Assembly (NCBI RefSeq): GCF_007859865.1
Contig: NZ_SJPI01000004.1
Location: 186,001 to 250,000 of the forward strand
DNA from: Rubripirellula amarantea
GTDB lineage: Bacteria > Planctomycetota > Planctomycetia > Pirellulales > Pirellulaceae
DNA length: 64,000 nucleotides
Direction of reading: 5' to 3'
In this document: positions 52,170 to 61,913 of the stretch, in pieces
Position numbering within the stretch: the stretch's first letter is position 1
How the letters are laid out: each line of letters begins with the position of its first letter
The notes under the pieces: model-generated
Database searches by the model: none
Told to the model about the DNA's origin: nothing
Seen by the model: the letters and a program-made list of their open reading frames with translations, nothing else
Made by a program: the position numbers and the translations under genes

Positions 52170-54196
52170 GCTTCCTCGCACCGCTCTACTTACTTGGTGG
52201 TTTGGCGATCGCATTGCCGATCTTGTTTCACCTCATCCGACGAACTCCTAAGAGTGATTTGACTTTTAGCTCGTTGATGTTTCTCGAAGAGACTCCGCCT
52301 AAGCTGACTCGTCGAAGCCGGCTTGATCACTTACCACTTCTCTTGCTTCGAATTCTTGCTCTCGCATTGCTCGCGATTGCCTTCGCGAGACCTTTGCTAC
52401 GATCCGCTACTACTGTTCCCTTGGCCGGCGCCAGGGAACGAGTGGTTATCGTGATCGACACCAGCGCAAGCATGAAACGAAACAACCTTTGGTCACAAGC
52501 CACCGAGAAACTACGGTCGATTTTGAAGAAGGTCGATCCTCAAGACGAACTCGCCCTCATCGCATTTGATTCGCTAGCTCGACCGATCATCGGATTTGAA
52601 AGTGAGATGTCCACTACCGAGAAATGTGAATACGCGAATCTCATCATCGACGACAAAACCCTCAGCCCCTCATGGCATTCCACTGACCTATCACAGGCTC
52701 TTCAGTTAGCCGCGGATATTGCCAGCGAAGAAACAGCGGAGCGTTCTGTATCCACCACCACTCGTATTGTGTTGATCAGCGATCTGCAATCGGGATCTAA
52801 CTCGAGTCAACTTCAGGGGTACGCATGGCCGGAAAACGTTGCTGTCGATGCCGTTGGTTTGTCGACGCCCGCGAGCGCAAACGCATCGGCTGAAATCCTG
52901 GTCAGCAATCGAGATCTCGAGCAAACCGACCAAAACGATGTGAGAGTCCGAGTTACCAACGCAAAAGAATCAGCCAAGTCTCAGTTCGCCGTCGCGTGGG
53001 ACACTGCCAGCGGCAAAACTCGGAACGATTTGACAACTGCGATTGATGTTGATGCATTGAACAATGCAGTGCCAGTCCAGGTACTGCCGGGGCAAAGCCG
53101 CATCGTTCGTATGCCCATTGCTACACCGCCAGCGGAGTGCTTGATCCTAAGTGGCGACGATCACTCGTTCGACAATCGGTGGTACATCACCAAACCGAAA
53201 CCGACCAATCAAGCCATCTGGTTCTACGGCAAGACATCCGATCGGCCTAAACAAGCACCGTACTTCTTCCTTAGCCAAGTACCATTAGGCGATTCCATTC
53301 ACCAAATCAAAACCGAACTCGTTCAAACCTGGCCCGCAAGTGGGCCACCTAATGTGGCAGATGTCCCGGTGATCATCTTATCCGAGCCGCTCACCCTGGA
53401 TTCGCCCGTCTGGCTTCAAGACTACATGACTGAGGGAGGCCGCATCATTGTGTTGCTCACCAAGCGAGATCAGCAGGAAGCGATGACGCAATCGGTCCGA
53501 ACGATTTCAGGTGACGAGTCCTTCGATGTTCGTGAAGCTGAGTTGGATGAGTACGCCATGATGAGCGAGATTGACTTCTCCAGCCCGCTCTTTGCGCCCC
53601 TTGACGATCCCAAGTTCAACGACTTCACTAAGGTTCGCTTTTGGTCGACACGCGAGATCCACGAATTTGACGACCAATGGCACACGCTTGCTGCGTTCGA
53701 CACTCAAGCACCCGCTATCCTCAGTCGAAAAATTGGCAAGGGATCGCTATTCTTATTAGCAAGTAGTTGGCACCCTGATGAGAGCCAACTCGCTCTATCG
53801 AGTAAGTTCGTTCCCATGATGAACGGACTTTTGCGTGCCCCGCGTGATTCGTCGTCGACTTCGAGCTTGTTTGTTGGCGATACGGGTGACCAATACACCG
53901 AACCCGGAGTCTACGAAAAAGAAGACGGGACATCAGTTGCCGTCAATCTTCACCCCAGTGAAAGCGACACGACGCCGTTAGAAGTCGACTGGCTGGATCG
54001 TCTTAACGTCCCCATTTGGGACACCAACGATTCGATCTCCGACGACACATCGCCAGACACTCCGGACGCGGCGCGTCAACTACGTGATCGCGAACTCGAA
54101 TCTTCGCAATCCTTGTGGCGACTTCTCTTGATCGTCGCTTTAGGATTACTAGGCATCGAAACGATCTTAGCCAAAGTTCAAACGAGGCAAGCATGA
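52166..54196 (+). CDS. BatA-like VWA membrane protein
   Basis: A 676-residue inner-membrane protein. The N-terminal BatA segment (MSFLAPLYLLGGLAIALPIL, then HLIRRTPKSDLTFSSLMFL) and a second span near 52-70 lead to a VWA domain with the MIDAS residues D98-x-S100-x-S102 (VIVIDTSASMKRN). It is followed by beta-rich and GATase-like regions (VPVIILSEPLTLDSPVWLQDYMTEGGRIIVLL near 390-420) and a C-terminal span near 650-668. It probably binds metal-dependent ligands on the periplasmic face. Both ends overlap neighbouring genes by four bases, so translation is coupled through the operon. Confidence 0.9.
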   Translation: MSFLAPLYLLGGLAIALPILFHLIRRTPKSDLTFSSLMFLEETPPKLTRRSRLDHLPLLLLRILALALLAIAFARPLLRSATTVPLAGARERVVIVIDTSASMKRNNLWSQATEKLRSILKKVDPQDELALIAFDSLARPIIGFESEMSTTEKCEYANLIIDDKTLSPSWHSTDLSQALQLAADIASEETAERSVSTTTRIVLISDLQSGSNSSQLQGYAWPENVAVDAVGLSTPASANASAEILVSNRDLEQTDQNDVRVRVTNAKESAKSQFAVAWDTASGKTRNDLTTAIDVDALNNAVPVQVLPGQSRIVRMPIATPPAECLILSGDDHSFDNRWYITKPKPTNQAIWFYGKTSDRPKQAPYFFLSQVPLGDSIHQIKTELVQTWPASGPPNVADVPVIILSEPLTLDSPVWLQDYMTEGGRIIVLLTKRDQQEAMTQSVRTISGDESFDVREAELDEYAMMSEIDFSSPLFAPLDDPKFNDFTKVRFWSTREIHEFDDQWHTLAAFDTQAPAILSRKIGKGSLFLLASSWHPDESQLALSSKFVPMMNGLLRAPRDSSSTSSLFVGDTGDQYTEPGVYEKEDGTSVAVNLHPSESDTTPLEVDWLDRLNVPIWDTNDSISDDTSPDTPDAARQLRDRELESSQSLWRLLLIVALGLLGIETILAKVQTRQA

Positions 54197-57100
54197 GCAA
54201 AGCAAAGAAGATTCCCGCCTCGATGGACACTTCCACCAACGAAGCGCTCGGCCGACGCATCCGTCCCGTTACGTCGCGACTTCGCAAGATGAGGTTCTGG
54301 CGCACGTGGACGGTCGCTGCTCTTGCGCTAGCGGCCATTGGAATGTTGATACTGCAATTCGCTTCATTCACGCCGCAAACGTTTTACACCATTCTTGTTT
54401 TAGGAATCACTTTCTTCGCTATCACCTTGGTTTGGGCCGCCCGAAGCTATCGCGACGTCAAAGGCGTTGCCAGCCGAATAGAGAAAAGGTTCCCATCGCT
54501 TGACCAGCGGTTAATCACCGCCGTCGACCAACGTGGCGATGAACTTGGCTACCTACAGCAAAAGGTCATTCGCGAAGCAAGAGATCACTCGCGAGCCAAC
54601 GCGTGGCCTGATGTTGTGTCCAAAGCAAAGCTGTTCTGGAGCCGCATGCTGGGGCTCGCGAGCACAGCGTTTCTGGGCTTGGTCTTGGCATCGCTCAGTG
54701 TATCCGAAGCCAAGATGCAGGCATCGGCGTCCATCGACCGAACCATTCCTCTCAACGGAGTTGAAATCTTACCCGGTAACACGGAAGTGGAACGTGGGTC
54801 CGCGGTAATTGTAACGGCGAGGTTTGGTCAAGACTTTGAACCAAGTTCGATTCCTACCGATGGTGAATTAGTTGGCAAGTCTAACGACGGATCAACGTTC
54901 TCTATTCCCATGCGACGAAACCTGGGCGATCCAGTACTTGCAGCCTTGCTCTCATCTGCCGAATCAACATTTGACTATCAAATCAAAACACCGATTTGGC
55001 AGAGTGACACTTACCATGTCGAAGTCTTCGATTACCCCGCCATGCTTCGAAGCGACGCAAGTCTTGACTATCCCAGCTATACCTCGCTGGAGGACAAAAC
55101 GATTCAAGATACCGTTCGCGTTTCAGCGGTACGGGGAACGAAGGTCACGTGGGTGTGTCGGCTCAATAAGTCGGTCGAGTTGGCCGAGCTAGTTGAAGCG
55201 AAATCTCAAAACGTTGTCGTCATGGACATCGGTGATGATCAAACCGCGTCGGTAACCATGACTCTGGAATACAGCGGCACCTACGTGCTGCGGTTGGTCG
55301 ACGACCTGGGACGCGAGAACAAGGTTGATTCACGACTGACGATGAAAGTTCTGGACAATGGCGTTCCTAAGATCGAGCTGATCGCCGGTGGTGATGCGAG
55401 CGTCTCTCCGCTGCAAGAGTTTCTTGTACGTGCAAAACTACAGGACGATTTTGGTTTGGTCGCAGCAGGGCTCTCTTACACTCTCGGATCTAACTCACCA
55501 GTCGACATCAGCTTTAAAAAGGATTTGGATTCCGATTCCAAGGATTTTCAGGTGGTGGAAACCACAATTGATTTAGAGAAACTTGAAGCACAAGAAGATC
55601 AATTGTTGACCTATCACTTGTGGGCTGATGACATTGGCCCCGAGGGTAGTCAGCGCCGAATTCAGGGCGATATCTACTTTGCCGATGTGCGTCCCTTTGA
55701 ACAAATCTTTCGCAAGGGTGATCCGCCACCGGGCGGCGAATCCCCCCCGAGCCAAGGCGAACAACAGGCTGGCGAATTAGCTGAACTGCAGAAGGAAATC
55801 ATTAGCGCAACTTGGAAACTCATCGGCCGAACATCTCGCGAGAAAGATTCACCGGAATTTGATGCCGACGTGCAAGTGGTCGCCCAATCACAATCCGACG
55901 CTCTTGATATGCTTGCCGAGTTGCAGCAAAAGCTTAACGACTCGCGCAGCAAAGAGATCGCAGAACAAATCGAGTCCGATATGACGGATGCCGTGTCTCG
56001 ATTGACGGAAGCTGATCTGGCCGCTGCACAATCGTCGGAACAGGCGGCCTATGGTGGATTGTTGAAGTTGCGAAGTCGCGAATTCAATGTATCGCGTCAA
56101 AAGCAACAATCGCAGGGAAGTTCGTCGAAGAGTCGAAACAAACAGAAGCAACTCGATGAACTCGAGCTAGACCAGGACGAGAATCGCTACGAAACGCAAA
56201 GCCAAGCTCAGAAGTCGGCCGAACAAGAACAAGCGAAGGCAAACCGGCAAGTGATGAATCGGCTGAAAGAACTCAGTCGCCGTCAAACGGATCTCAATCG
56301 TGTTCTCGCCGAACTGCAGACAGCCATTCGAAAAGCCGAAACTGAAGAAGAACGCGAGGAGATCGAGCGAAGGTTGAAACGACTTCGTGAACAGCAAAAG
56401 GAAATGCTTCGCGACATGGACGAACTCGCAGAGCGAATGGAACAACAGTCACAGCAATCAGGCGACGAGAACGCTGATTCGCAAAAGGCTGAACTCCAGA
56501 AAGCCCGCGAAGATGTTCGCAAAGCAGGTGAAGCTATCGAAAACGAAGACCCCGGCTCGGCGCTCGCTTCGGGCGCAAAGGCCGGTGAACGACTCGAGCA
56601 GTTGCGCGACGAGATTCGCGAAGCGTCAGCAGGTCAGTTCGATGAAGGTCTGCGTCAAATGCAATCCGAAGCAGAGGAACTTCAAGAGCGCCAGGAGAAG
56701 ATTGCCGAACAACTCGCTAACAATCAAGATAATGATCAACAGGCAGGTCTTCGAGCCGGTGACGAATCAGATGAGATTGCTGAAGAGATTGACCAGCAAT
56801 CGAATCGGCTGAAACAACTGACCGATGACATGCAGGCGATGGTTGAGCAAGCGGAAGCAACCGAGCCACTACTTGCTGAAAAGCTCTACGATGGATTTAA
56901 GGCGGTTCAAAAACAAGAAGTCGAAACGCGACTGCAACAAGCTAAGCAGCTCAACGAACTGGGATTCGACCGTCAAGCTCGCGAGGCGGAATCAATGGCT
57001 AGGGAAGGAATCAATCAACTCAAGCAGGCGATTGATGATTCGGCAAAATCAGTCCTCGGCAGTTCCGAAAAAGCATTGCAAGAAGCCCTGGCGACATTGG

Positions 57101-57798
57101 AAAGACTCGAGGATCAAATTGCTGGACAGCAAAGTTCGGACTCAAATGACGGCGGGAATCAGCCGGCCGAGGCACAACAAGCCAGCAATACCGAACCCAA
57201 CGATACCGAACCCAACGACACTCAACCGTCGAACTCTTCTCAGAACGGTCCGCCACAAGCAAGCCCGGAACAATCCAATTCGCAACAACCTGGTAATTCG
57301 GCGTCTCAGAACCCGCAATCCCAAACTTCGCAGCAGGGTTCACCGCGACAGGGTTCACAACCGGGGCAGCCTGGTTCCCAACCATCTTCACCAAACAACG
57401 ATCAACGACCATCGGTGATCAATCAACTCGCAGCCAACAACGAATCGGGACCAGCGTCTCCGGTAACCGGTGACGGATTCCGGGAATTCAGTGACTCACT
57501 ACGCGACGTCGAAGAGATGGTTGATCGTCCTGAACTAAAGTCTCGCGCCGCTCAAATACGAGATCGAACTCGCGAGATGCGAGTCGACTACCGCCGAAAC
57601 AGCAAAGCGCCCTCTACCGACAAGATGGAAGAATTGATCGCAACGCCTTTAAGGGAACTTAGACGCGACGTTGCCGAAGAATTGATGCGTCGTTCGGCGG
57701 AACGAAATGCGATGGTCCCGATTGATCGTGATCCCGTTCCCAATCAATTCAATCGTTCTTTGGAAGTTTACTACAAGCGTTTGGGGATCAGCGAGTGA
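54193..57798 (+). CDS. Very large coiled-coil membrane protein of the MoxR operon (DUF4175-like)
   Basis: A 1201-residue protein. Hydrophobic segments lie at about residues 38-57, 62-83 and 150-168. A beta-rich region (about 170-500) contains LDYPSYTSLEDKTIQDTVRV and QDDFGLVAAGLSYTL, as in DUF4175-type proteins. Then comes a long Glu/Gln/Arg-rich coiled coil (about 560-990, e.g. EREEIERRLKRLREQQKEML), a Ser/Gln/Asn/Pro-rich linker (about 985-1085, encoded near 57150-57410), and a C-terminal helical segment. ATG 54193 overlaps the BatA-like stop; in-frame codons reach 54115 but lie inside that gene. It is probably a periplasmic tether or scaffold. The function is not established. Confidence 0.85.
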   Translation: MSKAKKIPASMDTSTNEALGRRIRPVTSRLRKMRFWRTWTVAALALAAIGMLILQFASFTPQTFYTILVLGITFFAITLVWAARSYRDVKGVASRIEKRFPSLDQRLITAVDQRGDELGYLQQKVIREARDHSRANAWPDVVSKAKLFWSRMLGLASTAFLGLVLASLSVSEAKMQASASIDRTIPLNGVEILPGNTEVERGSAVIVTARFGQDFEPSSIPTDGELVGKSNDGSTFSIPMRRNLGDPVLAALLSSAESTFDYQIKTPIWQSDTYHVEVFDYPAMLRSDASLDYPSYTSLEDKTIQDTVRVSAVRGTKVTWVCRLNKSVELAELVEAKSQNVVVMDIGDDQTASVTMTLEYSGTYVLRLVDDLGRENKVDSRLTMKVLDNGVPKIELIAGGDASVSPLQEFLVRAKLQDDFGLVAAGLSYTLGSNSPVDISFKKDLDSDSKDFQVVETTIDLEKLEAQEDQLLTYHLWADDIGPEGSQRRIQGDIYFADVRPFEQIFRKGDPPPGGESPPSQGEQQAGELAELQKEIISATWKLIGRTSREKDSPEFDADVQVVAQSQSDALDMLAELQQKLNDSRSKEIAEQIESDMTDAVSRLTEADLAAAQSSEQAAYGGLLKLRSREFNVSRQKQQSQGSSSKSRNKQKQLDELELDQDENRYETQSQAQKSAEQEQAKANRQVMNRLKELSRRQTDLNRVLAELQTAIRKAETEEEREEIERRLKRLREQQKEMLRDMDELAERMEQQSQQSGDENADSQKAELQKAREDVRKAGEAIENEDPGSALASGAKAGERLEQLRDEIREASAGQFDEGLRQMQSEAEELQERQEKIAEQLANNQDNDQQAGLRAGDESDEIAEEIDQQSNRLKQLTDDMQAMVEQAEATEPLLAEKLYDGFKAVQKQEVETRLQQAKQLNELGFDRQAREAESMAREGINQLKQAIDDSAKSVLGSSEKALQEALATLERLEDQIAGQQSSDSNDGGNQPAEAQQASNTEPNDTEPNDTQPSNSSQNGPPQASPEQSNSQQPGNSASQNPQSQTSQQGSPRQGSQPGQPGSQPSSPNNDQRPSVINQLAANNESGPASPVTGDGFREFSDSLRDVEEMVDRPELKSRAAQIRDRTREMRVDYRRNSKAPSTDKMEELIATPLRELRRDVAEELMRRSAERNAMVPIDRDPVPNQFNRSLEVYYKRLGISE

Positions 57799-60182
57799 TT
57801 CTCAGCGACATCATTCTTGGTGCACCTAATTGGCTCATAGGCGTTGTCATTGCTGCAGTTGCATTCGTGCTGGCAGCATCATGGTCGTACCTAACGACTC
57901 GCGGACTAGGGTTCGTCAAGACGGCGGCTTTGCTCCTAAAAGTTGTGGGAGTGCTATTGCTACTCGCTTGCCTTTTGGAACCCATGCAAAGGCAGACCCG
58001 GCCACGCCCCCAAGCGAACGTGATGGCGTTGCTGGTGGACGACAGCGAGTCAATGAACGCGACCTTTGCCGCGAACAAACCGACTCGTCATCAAGTCATG
58101 AGCCAGCAAGTCGCTAGTGATGAAGCCGACGTTCAACCTTGGCGCACCAAACTAGCTCAGATGTTCGATATCCGAGATTACGCTTTTGATTCTCAGGTCC
58201 GCAGTTTAGATGCGTCGAATGGCCTTACCGGCAAGGGGCGTTCTTCATCGCTAATCTCTTCGATCGATTCCGTGGCGTCGCGGTTGCAACATCGTTCGAT
58301 GGCCGGTGTCATCCTTTGGACCGATGGCAATGCCACTGATCTGCCTTTGCAAACACGCGACTATGGCGAACTCGGCTTCCCGATCTTCCCGGTGATAGAT
58401 GACCGTGTCGTTGAAATGCCCGACCTTCAAGTTGCCGACGTCAGTGTGGCTCAAACGAATTTCGAGACCTCGCCTACGACGGTGAGTGCTAATATCACGT
58501 CGACCGGTATTACAAGCCAATCTGTCGTGGTGAGTCTGATGAGCCAGGCTTCCAAATCAAAATTGATTCAGTCGCAGACCGTAACGGTGACCGATGGCAA
58601 ACCCACGAACGTGACGCTTCGCTTTCGCCCCGAAAAACCAGGAGTGCAGTTCTATACCGTCTCTGTCGCTCCGAGGAATTCGGACGCCGAAGTCACCGTT
58701 GAGAACAACAAACGAACGGTCGTTGTGGACCGAGATCGCGGTCCCTATCGAGTTCTTTATGTCGCGGGCAGACCAAACTGGGATTTCAAGTTCATGCGTC
58801 GTGCCTTGGGTGCTGATCATGAAATTGAATTGGTGGGCCTGCTTCGCATTGCGGGTCGCCAGCCCAAGTTTAGCTTTCGTGGCGGAGCAAGCAGCGATAC
58901 CAATCCGCTGTTCGCAGGCCTTGGCAAAGACGAAGAAGAGACAGCATCTCAGATCGACGAACCGGTGATGGTTCGACTAGGCGTCAAGGAATCGAGTGAA
59001 TTGAGTTCCGGTTTTCCGCAAACAGACGAAGAGTTGTTCCTTTACGACGCACTTATTCTCGATGACCTTGAAGCGGACTTTTTCAACCAGGACCAAATGC
59101 TTCGAATAAAACGTTTCGTTGATCGTCGCGGTGGCGGACTGCTGATGATGGGCGGCCAGGAATCGTTTGACCGCAAGTCCATGCGAGGGACACCGTTGGG
59201 CGATTTATCACCGGTTTATCCGACTGATGGACTCAGTGCCACTGATCGGGCATTAGACGAAGATCAAGAATACACTTGGAACCTGTCTCGCGAAGGCTGG
59301 CTTTCGCCATGGTTGCGGCTTCGCGAGAATGAAGCCACCGAGCAGTCCCGATTGCAGACAATGCCCAAGTTTCGATCGGTCAATTTGGTCGGAAGTTTGA
59401 AGCCGGGAGCCCGCGCGATGGTGACACTGACATCGTCCGACGGCGAACCCGAAGCCGCTCTAGTGACGCAGCGATTCGGAGCCGGACGCACCGCGGCACT
59501 AACGTTGGGCGACCTTTGGCGATGGTCCATGCGTACTCCCGCCGCAATCGGCGGCACCAGTTCCGCTACGGACCTGCCACTCGAAGATTCATCTCGAGCT
59601 TGGCGACAACTGGTTCGATGGTTGGTCAATGAGGTACCACCTCGCGTGAGAATGGAGGTCATTCCGTCCCAATCGGCTCACCTTCCTACGCAAATCACCG
59701 CCATGATTCGCGACCCCGATTTCCAACCTCTAGATAATGCTCAACTGAGCCTTACGGTGACGACTCCGGAGGGCGAATCGATGGAAGTCAGCGCTGAAAT
59801 GTCCGACCAGGAACCGGGAGTATATCAAGCTGAATTTTGGCACCAATCGACCGGCGGATACCTTGCAACCCTCACCGCTGAAAACGAGGATGGATCCTTC
59901 ATTGGCAGCGACGAAGCGGGTTGGGCAGTCGACCAAGCCGCTAACGAATGGACAGACCTGAAAATCAACACAGACTTGCTAGAGGAAATTGCAATCGAGT
60001 CCGGTGGTCAACTGGTTCGAGTGTCCGAGCTCGATCGCTTTGTTGATGAACTCACCACACGAGATGTTCCTGTTACCGAAACCCACCTTGTTTCACTTTG
60101 GCACCAATCGTGGGTCATGCTAATTGCGATCGCATGCTTATGCGGCGAATGGATCATCCGACGTACGCGAGGATTGGCATGA
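57795..60182 (+). CDS. VWA / glutamine-amidotransferase-like membrane protein
   Basis: A 795-residue protein from a GTG start that overlaps the preceding stop. Two N-terminal spans (about 11-28 and 40-60) are followed by a VWA-like domain (ALLVDDSESMNATF near 77-90, MAGVILWTDGNATDL near 170-184), CARDB-like beta regions (TSPTTVSANITSTGIT), and a class-I-glutamine-amidotransferase-like fold (YRVLYVAGRPNWDFKFMRRAL near 316-336, RRGGGLLMMGGQESF near 447-461) that I could not see to carry a catalytic cysteine. A last span lies near 772-790. This architecture is typical of the fifth gene in planctomycete MoxR operons. Its biochemical role is unknown. Confidence 0.88.
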   Translation: MILSDIILGAPNWLIGVVIAAVAFVLAASWSYLTTRGLGFVKTAALLLKVVGVLLLLACLLEPMQRQTRPRPQANVMALLVDDSESMNATFAANKPTRHQVMSQQVASDEADVQPWRTKLAQMFDIRDYAFDSQVRSLDASNGLTGKGRSSSLISSIDSVASRLQHRSMAGVILWTDGNATDLPLQTRDYGELGFPIFPVIDDRVVEMPDLQVADVSVAQTNFETSPTTVSANITSTGITSQSVVVSLMSQASKSKLIQSQTVTVTDGKPTNVTLRFRPEKPGVQFYTVSVAPRNSDAEVTVENNKRTVVVDRDRGPYRVLYVAGRPNWDFKFMRRALGADHEIELVGLLRIAGRQPKFSFRGGASSDTNPLFAGLGKDEEETASQIDEPVMVRLGVKESSELSSGFPQTDEELFLYDALILDDLEADFFNQDQMLRIKRFVDRRGGGLLMMGGQESFDRKSMRGTPLGDLSPVYPTDGLSATDRALDEDQEYTWNLSREGWLSPWLRLRENEATEQSRLQTMPKFRSVNLVGSLKPGARAMVTLTSSDGEPEAALVTQRFGAGRTAALTLGDLWRWSMRTPAAIGGTSSATDLPLEDSSRAWRQLVRWLVNEVPPRVRMEVIPSQSAHLPTQITAMIRDPDFQPLDNAQLSLTVTTPEGESMEVSAEMSDQEPGVYQAEFWHQSTGGYLATLTAENEDGSFIGSDEAGWAVDQAANEWTDLKINTDLLEEIAIESGGQLVRVSELDRFVDELTTRDVPVTETHLVSLWHQSWVMLIAIACLCGEWIIRRTRGLA

Positions 60183-61258
60183 GAATCGTTTGCCTAATTT
60201 TGATCAGCGTCCTGCTGGGTAGTGTGTCGATGGCCGATGAGGCGTCAGTCGATCAACCCGCAAAGGTAAAGTCCGCAGTGGTTAAGTCCGCCGACGTCAT
60301 CGTTGCGGTGGGCGCTCCTGGAAAACCAGAGTACGAAAGCCTGTTTCGGGACTGGGCTACGAAGTGGAAGACCTTGGCCGAACAAACTGAAGTCTCTCTA
60401 ACAACGATTGGGCTAGACGGTGAATCCAATAGCCAAACAGATAGCCAAACAGATAGCCAAACAGATAGCCAAACAGATAGCCAAACAGATAGCCAAACAG
60501 ATAGCGAACTCGACGACAAGAACGACCGAGACCGACTACTCGCGTTGCTTCAACAGCAAGCACAAACCGATGACATTCCCTTGTGGATTATTTTCATCGG
60601 TCATGGGACCTTTGCCGAAGACATCGCAAATTTCAATCTGCGTGGCCCCGATTTGTCGGCAAAACAGCTCAACGAATCTATCGCGAACATTAATCGCCCG
60701 ATCGTATTTGTAAACACGACTTCATCGAGTGGACCATTCATAGACCGATTGTCCGGTGAACGACGGGTCATCGTGACAGCGACCAAGAGTGGCGAAGAAG
60801 AGAACTTTGCGCGGTTTGCCGGACGGTTTTCCAACGCGATCCAATCGCTCGAATCGGACATCGACCATGATGACGAAGTTTCGGTACTCGAAGCCTTCCT
60901 GAAGGCTAGTAAGCAAGTCGGACAAGACTACGTAGCCAGCGATCAACTGGCGACGGAGCACGCCCTTATCGATGATAACGGTGATGCGAAAGGCACCCCA
61001 GCAACCATGTTCCGTGGCCACCGCGTCGATGGCGAAAGCCAGGACGGATCTGCCATTGACGGGTTACTCGCAAGCCAGATCACGATCTTCCGATCTGACA
61101 GTGCGGCAGCACCATTGTCTGCCGAGAAGATGAAACGACGCAGTGAATTGGAAAGCGAACACGAAGCGCTGCGTCAAAGACGTAGCGAATTGTCCGACGC
61201 GGAATACGATGCAGCGTTACTGCCCATCATGCTCGAGATCGCCGACCTTTATCAATAG
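60179..61258 (+). CDS. Exported caspase-fold-like protein lacking the catalytic cysteine
   Basis: A 359-residue protein with a signal peptide (IVCLILISVLLGSVSMA). The pattern PLWIIFIGHGTF, then LNRPIV-like INRPIVFVNTTSSSG, RRVIVTATKSGEEEN and DHDDEVSVLEAFLKA matches clan CD (caspase/legumain-fold) proteins. The His of GHG is present, but the usual Cys position reads Ser (TTSSSG), so it is probably not a cysteine peptidase. A 24-residue Ser-Gln-Thr-Asp repeat interrupts the region before the His. ATG 60179 overlaps the previous stop; in-frame codons back to 60098 lie inside that gene. It ends the MoxR operon, and a role in binding or sensing within that complex is inference. Confidence 0.75.
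   Translation: MRIVCLILISVLLGSVSMADEASVDQPAKVKSAVVKSADVIVAVGAPGKPEYESLFRDWATKWKTLAEQTEVSLTTIGLDGESNSQTDSQTDSQTDSQTDSQTDSQTDSELDDKNDRDRLLALLQQQAQTDDIPLWIIFIGHGTFAEDIANFNLRGPDLSAKQLNESIANINRPIVFVNTTSSSGPFIDRLSGERRVIVTATKSGEEENFARFAGRFSNAIQSLESDIDHDDEVSVLEAFLKASKQVGQDYVASDQLATEHALIDDNGDAKGTPATMFRGHRVDGESQDGSAIDGLLASQITIFRSDSAAAPLSAEKMKRRSELESEHEALRQRRSELSDAEYDAALLPIMLEIADLYQ
60431..60502 (+). repeat. Six perfect 12-bp tandem repeats in the caspase-fold-like gene
   Basis: AGCCAAACAGAT occurs six times without a mismatch at 60431-60502, encoding Ser-Gln-Thr-Asp six times in a row. Perfect identity at third positions indicates recent slippage expansion. The 12-base unit keeps the frame, so copy-number change would only lengthen or shorten a polar linker. 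Confidence 0.97.
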
Positions 61259-61298
61259 TGGATCATTCGGTCGAAACCGGCAAGACGAACGTGTTGGG

Positions 61299-61913
61299 CT
61301 AAATCTTCCGGACTAGATTCATTCCTTCACGGCCACGGTAGGTCAACAACAACGATCCTTCGGAAGCATGATCATCAAAGACCGCTTCAAAAAAGTGGTG
61401 CTCGCCGGGCCATGGAAACGCGAAGAACAAATCGAAATCTTCGATCGCTAGCCCGATCTCCTCATAGACTTCGCCCTCGTCGGTGACGACATTTGCCACT
61501 TCAGCCGCCAAATCGGAAACCTTCGATGAATGTCGAGGCACGAAACTGTCGCAGTAAAACTTGGCATCAACATTTTTTGATTGAGCGATCTCGGTGGAAA
61601 GATCAACGAGTCGAGGCTCAATCTCGATTCCGACGGCTTCCATTCCCTGCAGTGCCGCGAGCATTGTGACGACACCGATTCCACAACCCCATTCGCAAAA
61701 ACGGTTGCCAGCAACGAGGTGCTCTTGCTGCAACCAACGAAGAGCTTGAGCGACGAGATGGAAGTCACATGTTACGAAGTTCTCGATGATCGTTTGATCA
61801 GCCAACATGAATGCCTCGATCTGATCGTTCGAGAAATCCACCAGAGTTTCCGCATCACTACTTAACGGCAAGTCCTTGATGAGATCAGGAACCGCAATCG
61901 GCTGCAACGTCAT
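61299..61913 (-). CDS. Class I SAM-dependent methyltransferase-like protein
   Basis: A 204-residue protein with a SAM-binding motif NRFCEWGCGIGVVTMLAAL near residues 72-90 and the acidic follow-up in GIEIEPRLVDLS. The region DFDLFFAFPWPGEHHFFEAVF near 163-183 takes the place of motif IV; its D-x-F-F-x-F-P-W-P sequence resembles N6-adenine or small-molecule methyltransferases only loosely, so the substrate is open. It starts within the last four bases of the KptA-like gene (ATGA overlap), which indicates translational coupling. The stop lies 41 bases from the stop of the convergent MoxR operon. Confidence 0.8.
   Translation of the reverse strand: MTLQPIAVPDLIKDLPLSSDAETLVDFSNDQIEAFMLADQTIIENFVTCDFHLVAQALRWLQQEHLVAGNRFCEWGCGIGVVTMLAALQGMEAVGIEIEPRLVDLSTEIAQSKNVDAKFYCDSFVPRHSSKVSDLAAEVANVVTDEGEVYEEIGLAIEDFDLFFAFPWPGEHHFFEAVFDDHASEGSLLLTYRGREGMNLVRKI

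Noticed and set aside
60431-60502. Direct repeats considered as a CRISPR array
   Set aside because: The units are contiguous 12-mers with no spacers, and they lie in frame inside a coding gene.
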